Source of the DNA: Sphingobacteriaceae bacterium
GTDB taxonomy: Bacteria; Bacteroidota; Bacteroidia; B-17B0; Aurantibacillaceae
Reading direction: 5' to 3'
Length of the DNA stretch: 64,000 nucleotides
NCBI GenBank assembly: GCA_016715905.1
Contig: JADJXI010000020.1
Coordinates: 62,001 to 126,000, forward strand
Shown: piece after piece, positions 34,249 through 42,440 of the stretch
How positions within the stretch are numbered: position 1 is the first letter of the stretch
Layout: every line of letters starts with the position of its first letter
Notes under the pieces: generated by a model
What the model was told of the DNA's origin: nothing
Database searches by the model: none
What the model saw: only the letters and a program-made list of their open reading frames with translations
Translations under genes and position numbers: made by a program

Positions 34249-36972
34249 TTATTGATTAATCACATGCTTAAAATTCTTCTGTTCCCCGTTTTCAGTTACT
34301 CTTAAAATATAAATGCCGGCAGGAAGATTCAATCGCTTCACCTCATTTTGATAGTTGTCGGCTGAAACTTTTCCTAAATACTGTCCCGTCACACTCAATA
34401 CTTCAATTTGACCATTACTAATTATTAATTCTTTATTACAAGTAATCACCTCAAATGTTTTTTCATGCCCATCCAGATCAGATTGTCTTAAGCGATAGTA
34501 ATTAATTCCTGGATATGGATTTTTATCTGTAAAACTATAATGTTGGGCGCTAAATGAACTAAGAGAACCTTGCACTTCACCAATATTATCGTAGTTTAAC
34601 CCATCTATAGTTCTTTCAATGTTAAATTTATTATTTCTGGTTTCATTTAATGTTGTCCAATTCAACCGCATGCCCAGAACCGACGGTTCGCATTCAAAAC
34701 TTTTGAGTTCAACCGGAAGAATGATAGGAATTATATCATTATTGAATTTTGCTACAAATCCGTCCGATCCTCCGTTTGATGTATTATCAAAGTAAGCACC
34801 TAATCCGGGATTTACCATGGGTAAATCAGTAGAATTAGTTTCACCACAAACAAAAATATCGCTATGAAAACTTACGCCAATGCATGCGCCAACAGTTCCG
34901 AATAAATGGTCATGTCCGGAACCTCCCCAATAAGTTCCCCAAAGCATAACACCGGCGGGACTAAATTGTACAAGGCAATACGTTCCCTGAGCATCCTTGG
35001 TTCCATCATAAAAACTACCTCCGCCTGGATTAAAGGTAGGTGGCGCTGCGGCTCCGTCAGAAACGCCACACATGATTATATTGCCATTAGCATCAATAGT
35101 GAGGTTATGCTGACAATGTTCATTATTTGATGAACCGTAATAAGTACTCCAACTCATTGCGCCGTTTTGTTCAAATCTACATAGGTACATATCCCAAGTG
35201 CCTCCGTTAATTGTATTGTCAAAAAATGCACCCCCGCCCGGATTTACACAAGGAATATTAGATGACCCGGTTAAAGTGATAAATGCAACATCTCCATCAG
35301 GTGCTGTGTTTACAGACATCGATAACCATTCATCACTGCTTCCCCCAATGTAAGTGCTCCATAATTGAACACCTGAAAAATTGAATTGAGAGAGGTAAGC
35401 ATCGGTTCCACCATTTATTGTATTATCAAAATAATAACTGCCTCCGGGGTTAATGCAAGGTAAGTTCGCCGAATTAGAACATGTTCCTAAATATAATTTG
35501 CTGTTGATTCGGTCAACATGTAAATCCATTGAGTAATTCATATCATCCCCGCTTCCGCCAAAAATCGTCGACCATAACATTTGACAATTTGCATTCAGTT
35601 TTACAATACATAAATCATCTGCGCCATTTTGGGTATTATCAAAATAGGCGCCTCCACCCGGATTTACCAAAGGGAAATTAGTAGAGTTCATTCTTCCGGC
35701 GAAATAAAGATTCCCATTGGCATCACAATCTGCCCCATTACCATGACTCAATCCGCCATCATCGGCCGTTCCACCAACATAGGTGGCGTGTTGCCTTACA
35801 CCGGCATAATTAAATTTAACTACAAAAAAATCATAGGCTCCACCTAAAGCGGCTTGATAATAAGCTCCGCCACCCATATTCTGCAATGGAAAATTTGCGG
35901 AATTGGTTGTACCAACTAACCACAAATCTGTATTTTGACCACAAGCAATGGATATTCCGGTATAACTTGTTGAGCCTTCATTTAAACTTCCGCCGTAAAA
36001 GGTAGACCATATGTGTACACCGTTAGTATCAAATTTTGCAATAAAGGCATCGGTACCTCCTCCTAAAGTTGCCTGATAATATGTTCCTCCGCCGGGATTA
36101 GTTGTTGGATAAGTTGTACTACTTGTATATCCAGCAATAAATACATATTCTCCAACTGTTGAACAAACTAGTGCTTGTGTTTGTTCTGAACCGGCGCTTC
36201 CCCAATAAGTTGACCAATATAATGGAGGATCAATTATCAAAGTTGTTCCGGCTGTAGTTTGGGTACTGATTGTAACGATATTTCCGTTTTGAACATAAGA
36301 TGCAGGCACTTGCTGGTTAGTTTCTAATTGATAAACAAATAAGTTTTGTTCATTAATTTGACCCATAGGAGTACTTAATTGAATACTGTTACTAGTTACA
36401 TTTAAGTCGGCGTATTTATATTCTAATAGAATGTTTGCCGGATTTCCTCCCGGGTGAACAATAAATTCGTATTTCAAATGATATTTTGAATCACTGGTAA
36501 TTACCCAATCAATATTTGGATACACATTTAAGTAAGTTAATTTATAATATCCTTTGGTTTCCATAATTCCAGTAGGACAATGGGCATAATAATAATTAGT
36601 AGTATTAAATGCTTGATTTGATTTTTCTACTGTATTTTTATTTAAAGTTGCATTTTTTAAATGCATATCAACGCGCCCATATTCAGTTGTAGGTACAAAA
36701 TTTGGATCCGGGCTTCCTCCTAATGCAGGATCGTAATTATCCCTATTGTGTTTTACAAAAACATAAGATAACCCGCTATCCGTAATATAAAATTCCATCC
36801 CTCTTACACTAGCTTTAAAGTGTACCATATTTGCTGCGTTTCCTTCAGAGGTTTGATATTGTCCGTAGTTAGGAACAAAAGCTAAATTTGTACCCGCATT
36901 TAATGCAGGAGTTGTTTTGCTAAATAAAAAATTAGTGGCCAGCAAAAACAGAACGATGTAGATTTTTTTCAT
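34249..36972 (-). CDS. Secreted DUF7948-type propeller protein with type A T9SS domain
   Basis: 907 residues. A signal peptide (MKKIYIVLFLLATNFLFS) is followed by a DUF7948-type domain (about 25-248, closing with TTLIIDPPL as in the 13403 protein). Seven repeats of 67-72 residues come next (about 249-750), each opening with W-S-T-Y/F-x-G and containing NPGGG(A/T)(Y/F)(F/Y). A C-terminal region (LPVELKSFEC, a common T9SS pre-tail linker) ends in a type A-like sorting domain (GIYILRVTENGEQKNFKHV). Both this protein and the 13403 protein have exactly seven copies, fitting a seven-bladed propeller. It should be T9SS cargo. Function unknown. Confidence 0.87.
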   Translation of the reverse strand: MKKIYIVLFLLATNFLFSKTTPALNAGTNLAFVPNYGQYQTSEGNAANMVHFKASVRGMEFYITDSGLSYVFVKHNRDNYDPALGGSPDPNFVPTTEYGRVDMHLKNATLNKNTVEKSNQAFNTTNYYYAHCPTGIMETKGYYKLTYLNVYPNIDWVITSDSKYHLKYEFIVHPGGNPANILLEYKYADLNVTSNSIQLSTPMGQINEQNLFVYQLETNQQVPASYVQNGNIVTISTQTTAGTTLIIDPPLYWSTYWGSAGSEQTQALVCSTVGEYVFIAGYTSSTTYPTTNPGGGTYYQATLGGGTDAFIAKFDTNGVHIWSTFYGGSLNEGSTSYTGISIACGQNTDLWLVGTTNSANFPLQNMGGGAYYQAALGGAYDFFVVKFNYAGVRQHATYVGGTADDGGLSHGNGADCDANGNLYFAGRMNSTNFPLVNPGGGAYFDNTQNGADDLCIVKLNANCQMLWSTIFGGSGDDMNYSMDLHVDRINSKLYLGTCSNSANLPCINPGGSYYFDNTINGGTDAYLSQFNFSGVQLWSTYIGGSSDEWLSMSVNTAPDGDVAFITLTGSSNIPCVNPGGGAFFDNTINGGTWDMYLCRFEQNGAMSWSTYYGSSNNEHCQHNLTIDANGNIIMCGVSDGAAAPPTFNPGGGSFYDGTKDAQGTYCLVQFSPAGVMLWGTYWGGSGHDHLFGTVGACIGVSFHSDIFVCGETNSTDLPMVNPGLGAYFDNTSNGGSDGFVAKFNNDIIPIILPVELKSFECEPSVLGMRLNWTTLNETRNNKFNIERTIDGLNYDNIGEVQGSLSSFSAQHYSFTDKNPYPGINYYRLRQSDLDGHEKTFEVITCNKELIISNGQIEVLSVTGQYLGKVSADNYQNEVKRLNLPAGIYILRVTENGEQKNFKHVINQ

Positions 36973-37224
36973 CTAATTTTATTTAATCGTTATTAATAAA
37001 AGTGCAAAACGCAAAAGCAAGGTAAATTAAAAACCACAGAATATCAATCAATTATATACTAAAACGGTATAGGTTTAGTATATTTACTCTTATAAATCGA
37101 TTAATATAAGACTATCACACCAATGAAATTAAAGTGAATTATCGTATCGCTTAAAGTTTTGTATTTTTAACGTCTTTAAAAAATTAGTGTTGTAGCGTTT
37201 TACCAAGTTGTGAAAAAATAAAAA

Positions 37225-37283
37225 TGTTCTTTTAAATAATTGGTCTGGTAGTTCTCCGCCTGGGCGGAGGATAGAATAGAAGT
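37225..37283 (+). repeat. Partial upstream duplication of the tRNA-Arg 5' half with palindromic insert
   Basis: Bases 37225-37253 and 37270-37283 match the segment immediately downstream (37283-37313 plus 37317-37331): TGTTCTTT, AAATAATTGGTCT, GTAGTTC and GGATAGAATAGAAG occur in both. In the copy, one acceptor-stem base differs (GGTCTG against GGTCTC), and the D-loop AAT is replaced by the 14-nt palindrome TCCGCCTGGGCGGA. With its flanks the palindrome gives a 7-bp stem (CTCCGCC/GGCGGAG). The anticodon and 3' half are missing, so this is a tRNA remnant, not a second gene. Confidence 0.8.
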
Positions 37284-37300
37284 GTTCTTTGTAAATAATT

Positions 37301-37375
37301 GGTCTCGTAGTTCAATGGATAGAATAGAAGTTTCCTAAACTTTTGATAGCAGTTCGATTCTGCTCGAGACTACCA
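37301..37375 (+). tRNA. tRNA-Arg (anticodon CCT), CCA encoded
   Basis: A full cloverleaf is visible: acceptor GGTCTCG paired with CGAGACT (one G-T pair), D stem GTTC/GAAT, anticodon stem GAAGT/ACTTT with loop TTCCTAA, T stem AGCAG/CTGCT with loop TTCGATT, then A and an encoded CCA. The anticodon CCT (34-36) reads AGG arginine codons. Length is 75 nt including CCA. It lies 18 nt downstream of a partial duplicate of its 5' half. Confidence 0.95.
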
Positions 37376-37608
37376 TGATTTGAATCTTTCAATTTCAAAA
37401 TTTATACAATCCAAAATCAGCTTTAATAACGAATCTGTAATTATAATCGGTAACTTTATCCATTTAGAAACATAAAGTATTTAATATCAAATAGTTAAGC
37501 GTATTTCCCAAATATCAAAACGATTGAGTGAACTTAACTTAATAATGAGTGGTTTTCTTAGGAAAAAAATCATTTTAACATATATTTATAGTCTAAAAAT
37601 TAAACACA

Positions 37609-40600
37609 GTGAAAAAATTATTAATTCCTTTCGTTGCACTTTTTTGTTTTGGCAAATTAATTGCTCAACCCGCAGCTCCCAGCTGTCCCACGCAATCAAT
37701 TTATGCGCATAACGGAACAATAATAAACGGTCATACATTACCGAATGGACCGGCAACAATTGTATTGAATAATTTACCCGGTGGTGCGGGTGGTTTAGCT
37801 ATTGGCCCTGCTTTTGGTTTTCCGGCTCCTAATCCAACTTGGTGGACAACATCCGGTGGAACGTATTGGTATTATAACAACGGTGGAACCTGGTCTAATA
37901 CGGGTAATGCGGTTGTTGGTGGTGGAGCCGTTAACATTGGTGGCGGTGCTACAAAAATTTATAATTTGATTGGTGCTTCGGGACAAATCTGGCAGTACAC
38001 CGGAGCAGGTCCGGGTACTTTACTTACTACACTAGTTCCGGCATTTTCGGGTCAAGGTCCATATGATGTGGTTTGTGACATGGCAGATAACTTTTATATT
38101 TTAAAAGCTTCGCCTGGCGCACAACAAGGTATTTATTGTTACAACATTAATGGAGTATTAACCTGTTCTTGGTCAATTTCCGGAATGATTAATCAAACAG
38201 CAGGTGGTGGTTTTTCTATTTTAACTACTACAAATCCGGCCATTCATAGAATGTATTACAATAGTAATGGAACAGATTATATTGGAAATATTATTCCTGG
38301 TCAAGCAAATATTATTAGTACTGTGCAAGCATTACCCGGAGGAGGTGATTATGCTTGCTGTGCTTTACCAATTCCAACGGGATCAATTATTGCGCCTAAT
38401 GGCGGGACTTTAACGTGTAATCTTCCTCAAATACCTTTGGTTGCTCAAGTAAATGGAAATGCAAGTTTAGGTTGGACCGGCGGATATAACACACCAACAA
38501 CAGCTCCTGTAAGTCCTACTTGTGGTACAATAAATTGGGCGGGGCCCGGTATAGTAAGCGGACAAGGTACTCCAACAATTCAAGTGAATCAACCGGGAGT
38601 TTATTCCTACACTTTATTTGGTTGTAACGGTTGTCCGGGTTACACAATCACAGCTACTTTCACGGTAATTGGTCAAGGTGGTTTAATGGTTCCTATTATT
38701 ACTGCACCAACTTGTTTTACAGGACCAAGTACCATGTCGGTTTCGCCGAATAACTTTACCAATACAGTTTTATGGTCCGGTCCGGGTATTGTTGGGCCTA
38801 ATAATACATTTACTATTAATTTTAATTTACCGGGAACATATACGGCTGTGGTTTCATCAGGAACAAATTGCAGTGGAACCGGAACCGTTTATGTCAGTCC
38901 ATCTCCTACCGTAACCGGCATTGCTAGTCCAACAATTATTTGTAATGGAGGTTCATCATCCCTTACTGCCAGCGGTGCGGGTGTTGGCGGTACGTATACT
39001 TGGGATCCGGGTGCAATTCCGGGTTCTACTTTAGTTGTTTCGCCAACTGTTTCTACTATTTATACAGTAACAGGAACTAGTAGTGTGGGTTGTACGGGCA
39101 CAGGTACCGTGCTGGTTAATGTTGGAATAACTCCTACCATTATAGCCACTCCAAGCCCTTCAGCCATTTGTATTGGAAATAGTGCCAATGTTACACTGAG
39201 TGGAGCTGCAAATTACACTACAACACCGGGTGGATTTTTAACTAATTTCTTCAATGTAGCACCAATGGTTACTACCAATTACAATGTTTTAGGAACATCA
39301 GTTGACGGTTGTACCAATACGGCGAATTTCCAGATTATCGTGAATCCGCTTCCAACAGTAACTGTAAACAGCCCAACGATCTGCAGTGGTCAGCCATTGA
39401 ATTTGCTCGCTCAAGGTGCTGCAACATATAGCTGGACAGGTCCACAAGGATTTACTTCGAATTTACCGAATCCAGTTATCCCGAATGCTCAACCTAACAT
39501 GACGGGTCAGTATTTTGTGAATGCATTAAGTATTGATGGTTGTACGGGTACAGCCGTTGCTAACGTTTCGATCATTCCCGTTCCTGCTCCTGTTATTATT
39601 GGTGATATCCCATGTTATGGAGGAACTTTGAATTTAAGCGGAAGTGGTGCCTTATCTTATACTTGGACAGGCCCGAATGGATTTTATAGTAATCTTCCTG
39701 CGGTGAGTATTCCTAGTGTTACTCAGTTAGAAGCCGGTGTTTATACTTTAAGTGTTTCCATCGGGTTCTGTACAAGCTTTGCAACCTATGACGCAACGGT
39801 TCGCGCATTACCGATTCCAACATTAACAACCAATGCACCTGTTTGTGCAAAATCACCGATGATGATCAGTGGTACAGGCGGATTGAGTTATGTTTGGTAT
39901 GGCCCGAATAATTTCTCACATGTAGGAAATAATATTAATGTGAATGCATATATGACACATGTTGGAACATTTACAGCAGTTGTTACAGATAATTTTGGTT
40001 GCGTAGGCTCAAATACCATTGCCATAAGTGTATATCCATTACCATTTGTAGGAACGATCGGATCTACAGTTTGTGCGAATAAAACGGCTACATTAGTTGC
40101 TGCGGGAGGTGTTACATACAGTTGGACTGGTCCGGGTGGATTTACGGCAAGTACAGGAACAACCTATATTCCTAACGCAAGCCCAATTCATATGGGTGAG
40201 TATTCAGTAACAGTGACAGATATTAATAATTGTGTGAATACAGGCGTGGTTCAATTATCGGTTAATCCTATGCCAACTGTTACAGCAAATTATAGTGGCC
40301 CAATTTGTGCGGGAAAAAATATACAATTAAACGCAAGCGCTCAAAATGCATTGCTTTATAGTTGGAATGGTCCACTCAACTTCTTATCCGTATTGCAAAA
40401 TCCTCCACTGGAGAATCTTCAGCCTAATGCTTCCGGTATATATACTGTGTTTGTGCATGACGCTATAGGCTGTGAGGCTTATGCATTTGTAGAAGTTTTA
40501 GTAAGGCCTTTACCTAACTTAAATATAACTTCTGATAAATTGGAAAGTTGTGTTCCGTTATGCATTAATTTAGGTCAACAAACTTTTAATCAGATAGTAT

Positions 40601-41289
40601 CTACTAATTGGCATTTAGGAAACGGAGCAGTTGGTAACGGCTCAGTAGCGGCTAATTGTTTCACTAAGCCCGGACATTATGTTATTTATGCTAATTATAT
40701 GGATAATTATGGTTGTGAAAATACTTCTTCAATAGCGGTAAACGCCTGGCCGATACCGGTTGCAGATTTTAACTTCACGCCAACTAAACCAATCATCAAC
40801 GAATCTATTGAATTTACAGATGCATCCAGGGAAGCGGAGATTACAAACTGGACCTGGAATTTCTCACATCTAAGCACTAAGCCTTATTTCAGCTCAGTAG
40901 TGAATTTGTCATACTCAGATCCGGGAAGTTATGCAGCTGCTTTAATAGTGAAAAGTAATCATGGTTGTATTGATACGGTAGTTAAATCATTAATTGTTGG
41001 AGATGATTTCGGAATTTATGTGCCTGATGTTTTCTCTCCAAACGGAGATGGGATTAACGATGTGTTCCAGCCTAAAGGATTCGGAATTAATCAATACGAG
41101 ATGCATATTTTTGACCGTTGGGGCGAGCGTTTATTCAGCACTACTGATTTTGAACAAGGATGGAATGGAACATACGCGAAAAGAGGAAGTGAAATTTTGA
41201 AACAAGATGTTTATGTTTGGAAAATTAAATTGGTAAACACATTTGGAAAATCAAAAGAGTTTACCGGAAAAGTTACATTGATTAAATAA
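37609..41289 (+). CDS. Giant secreted Ig/PKD-repeat protein with type B T9SS domain
   Basis: 1226 residues from a GTG start with a signal peptide (MKKLLIPFVALFCFGKLIAQ). Residues about 20-270 form a Gly/Asn-rich, probably beta-propeller-like region. Seven Ig-like repeats follow (about 430-965), many with YSWTGP(Q/N/G)GF and a CxG near the start. Two PKD-like domains (about 970-1135) and the type B sorting domain (from about 1137, VPDVFSPNGDGINDVF, HIFDRWGERLF) end it. Such proteins are T9SS-exported adhesins or gliding-related filaments in Bacteroidota; this role is inferred. A strong terminator follows. It stands alone as a transcription unit. Confidence 0.88.
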   Translation: MKKLLIPFVALFCFGKLIAQPAAPSCPTQSIYAHNGTIINGHTLPNGPATIVLNNLPGGAGGLAIGPAFGFPAPNPTWWTTSGGTYWYYNNGGTWSNTGNAVVGGGAVNIGGGATKIYNLIGASGQIWQYTGAGPGTLLTTLVPAFSGQGPYDVVCDMADNFYILKASPGAQQGIYCYNINGVLTCSWSISGMINQTAGGGFSILTTTNPAIHRMYYNSNGTDYIGNIIPGQANIISTVQALPGGGDYACCALPIPTGSIIAPNGGTLTCNLPQIPLVAQVNGNASLGWTGGYNTPTTAPVSPTCGTINWAGPGIVSGQGTPTIQVNQPGVYSYTLFGCNGCPGYTITATFTVIGQGGLMVPIITAPTCFTGPSTMSVSPNNFTNTVLWSGPGIVGPNNTFTINFNLPGTYTAVVSSGTNCSGTGTVYVSPSPTVTGIASPTIICNGGSSSLTASGAGVGGTYTWDPGAIPGSTLVVSPTVSTIYTVTGTSSVGCTGTGTVLVNVGITPTIIATPSPSAICIGNSANVTLSGAANYTTTPGGFLTNFFNVAPMVTTNYNVLGTSVDGCTNTANFQIIVNPLPTVTVNSPTICSGQPLNLLAQGAATYSWTGPQGFTSNLPNPVIPNAQPNMTGQYFVNALSIDGCTGTAVANVSIIPVPAPVIIGDIPCYGGTLNLSGSGALSYTWTGPNGFYSNLPAVSIPSVTQLEAGVYTLSVSIGFCTSFATYDATVRALPIPTLTTNAPVCAKSPMMISGTGGLSYVWYGPNNFSHVGNNINVNAYMTHVGTFTAVVTDNFGCVGSNTIAISVYPLPFVGTIGSTVCANKTATLVAAGGVTYSWTGPGGFTASTGTTYIPNASPIHMGEYSVTVTDINNCVNTGVVQLSVNPMPTVTANYSGPICAGKNIQLNASAQNALLYSWNGPLNFLSVLQNPPLENLQPNASGIYTVFVHDAIGCEAYAFVEVLVRPLPNLNITSDKLESCVPLCINLGQQTFNQIVSTNWHLGNGAVGNGSVAANCFTKPGHYVIYANYMDNYGCENTSSIAVNAWPIPVADFNFTPTKPIINESIEFTDASREAEITNWTWNFSHLSTKPYFSSVVNLSYSDPGSYAAALIVKSNHGCIDTVVKSLIVGDDFGIYVPDVFSPNGDGINDVFQPKGFGINQYEMHIFDRWGERLFSTTDFEQGWNGTYAKRGSEILKQDVYVWKIKLVNTFGKSKEFTGKVTLIK

Positions 41290-41306
41290 AATTATACTTA
41301 TTTATT

Positions 41307-41338
41307 TAAAAGCCTTTATCAATTGATAAAGGCTTTTT
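41307..41338 (+). terminator. Rho-independent terminator after the Ig/PKD gene
   Basis: An inverted repeat AAAGCCTTTATCA ... TGATAAAGGCTTT with almost no loop beyond AT is followed by a T-run. It lies about 20 bp after the stop at 41289 and isolates hemE. Confidence 0.88.
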
Positions 41339-41400
41339 ATTTATATCGTAATTCAGAATTTTTAATGACAAATGTATGACTGTAAAAAGTTTAAAATATT

Positions 41401-41408
41401 TACATTTG
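41401..41408 (+). promoter_or_regulatory. TAnnTTTG -7 box abutting the hemE start
   Basis: TACATTTG ends 3 nt before ATG 41412. It lies downstream of the alternative ATG 41376, which therefore would not be on the transcript. It implies a leaderless or nearly leaderless hemE mRNA. Confidence 0.6.
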
Positions 41409-41411
41409 CCC

Positions 41412-42440
41412 ATGTTAAAAAATGATCTAATATTGAAAGCTGCCTGTGGTGAAGAAGTAGAAAGAGCACCGGTGTGGTTAATGCGCCAAGCAGGAAGAGT
41501 TTTGCCGGAATACAGAGCCGTTAGAAGTAAAGCAAAAAATTTTATTGATTTTGTAAAAAATCCGGAACTTGCTTGTGAAGTAACAATTCAACCGGTTGAT
41601 ATTTTAGGCGTTGATGCGGCTATTATATTCAGCGATATTTTAGTGATACCCGAGGCTATGGGTTTACCTTATGAAATGAAAGAGGCTGTGGGTCCGCGAT
41701 TTGAAAAAACGATAAAGACTAAAAAAGACATTGAAGAATTACGAATTGCTGAAGCAGGAGATTTGGATTATGTGATGCAGGCACTTAAACTCACAAAAAA
41801 AGAATTGAATCAACGTGTACCATTAATTGGATTTTGTGGCGCACCATGGACCTTATTTGCTTATATGATTGAGGGTGGAGGAAGCAAAACATTTAGTAAA
41901 GCCAAACAATTTTTATATACCGAACCCGAGCTTTCCCATTTACTTCTTGATAAAATCACAAGCAGCTCTATCAATTATTTAAAAGGGCAGGTGAAGTCCG
42001 GAGCAGATATGTTGCAAATTTTTGATTCCTGGGCCGGTGTATTAAGTGAAAAGATGTATTATGAATTTTCACTCAAATACATTTCAATGATCTGTGACGC
42101 GCTTTCGTCATTGGTTCCGGTTACAGTTTTCGCAAAAGATGCGCATTATGCTTTGAAAAAGATCAGCGAAACAAAATGCAGTTCAATTGGATTAGACTGG
42201 ACCATCGATCCACTCAATGCGCGTAAGGAATCCGGCAACAAAACACTTCAAGGCAATACGGACCCTTGTTTGTTGTATGCAGACGAAAAAAAGATTTTGC
42301 ATGAAACTCAAACCATGTTAAAAGCGTTTGGAAAGAATAAATACATCTGTAATTTAGGTCATGGTTTATATCCCGATATTGATAAAGAAAAAGTAAAATA
42401 TTTTGTAGATGTGGTGAAGCAGTATAAGTGGGAGAATTAA
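41412..42440 (+). CDS. hemE: Uroporphyrinogen decarboxylase
   Basis: The start is set at ATG 41412, giving the usual HemE N-terminus MLKNDLILKAACGEEVERAP; the ATG at 41376 adds 12 residues and lies upstream of the promoter box. The signature PVWLMRQAGRVLPEYR holds the substrate-binding Arg residues; GFCGAPWTLFAYMIEG and a catalytic Asp in FSDILVIPEAMGLPY are also visible. The 342-residue length is normal. It decarboxylates uroporphyrinogen III to coproporphyrinogen III in haem synthesis. No other hem gene lies nearby. Its end overlaps the convergent SpoIIE gene by 4 bp. Confidence 0.96.
   Translation: MLKNDLILKAACGEEVERAPVWLMRQAGRVLPEYRAVRSKAKNFIDFVKNPELACEVTIQPVDILGVDAAIIFSDILVIPEAMGLPYEMKEAVGPRFEKTIKTKKDIEELRIAEAGDLDYVMQALKLTKKELNQRVPLIGFCGAPWTLFAYMIEGGGSKTFSKAKQFLYTEPELSHLLLDKITSSSINYLKGQVKSGADMLQIFDSWAGVLSEKMYYEFSLKYISMICDALSSLVPVTVFAKDAHYALKKISETKCSSIGLDWTIDPLNARKESGNKTLQGNTDPCLLYADEKKILHETQTMLKAFGKNKYICNLGHGLYPDIDKEKVKYFVDVVKQYKWEN

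Larger units (their letters stand above)
36973..37608. other. Longest gene-poor stretch, containing tRNA-Arg and a tRNA-like duplication
   Basis: This 636-bp AT-rich gap lies between the divergent DUF7948 and Ig/PKD genes. It holds the tRNA-Arg(CCT) at 37301-37375 and a partial copy at 37225-37283. The remaining parts (36973-37224 and 37376-37608) show no open frame with credible coding features and no clear TAnnTTTG box; the promoters of the two flanking secreted-protein genes must lie here. Confidence 0.6.

Noticed and set aside
34239..34262. AT-only inverted repeat TGATTAAT ... ATTAATCA at the end of the DUF7948 gene
   Set aside because: Composition bias makes it weak, and there is no G-C-rich stem or T-run; too weak to call a terminator.
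37609..41289. Possible CRISPR or tandem DNA repeat in the Ig-repeat gene
   Set aside because: Repetition is at the protein level (Ig-like domains with diverged codons); no regularly spaced identical DNA repeats exist.
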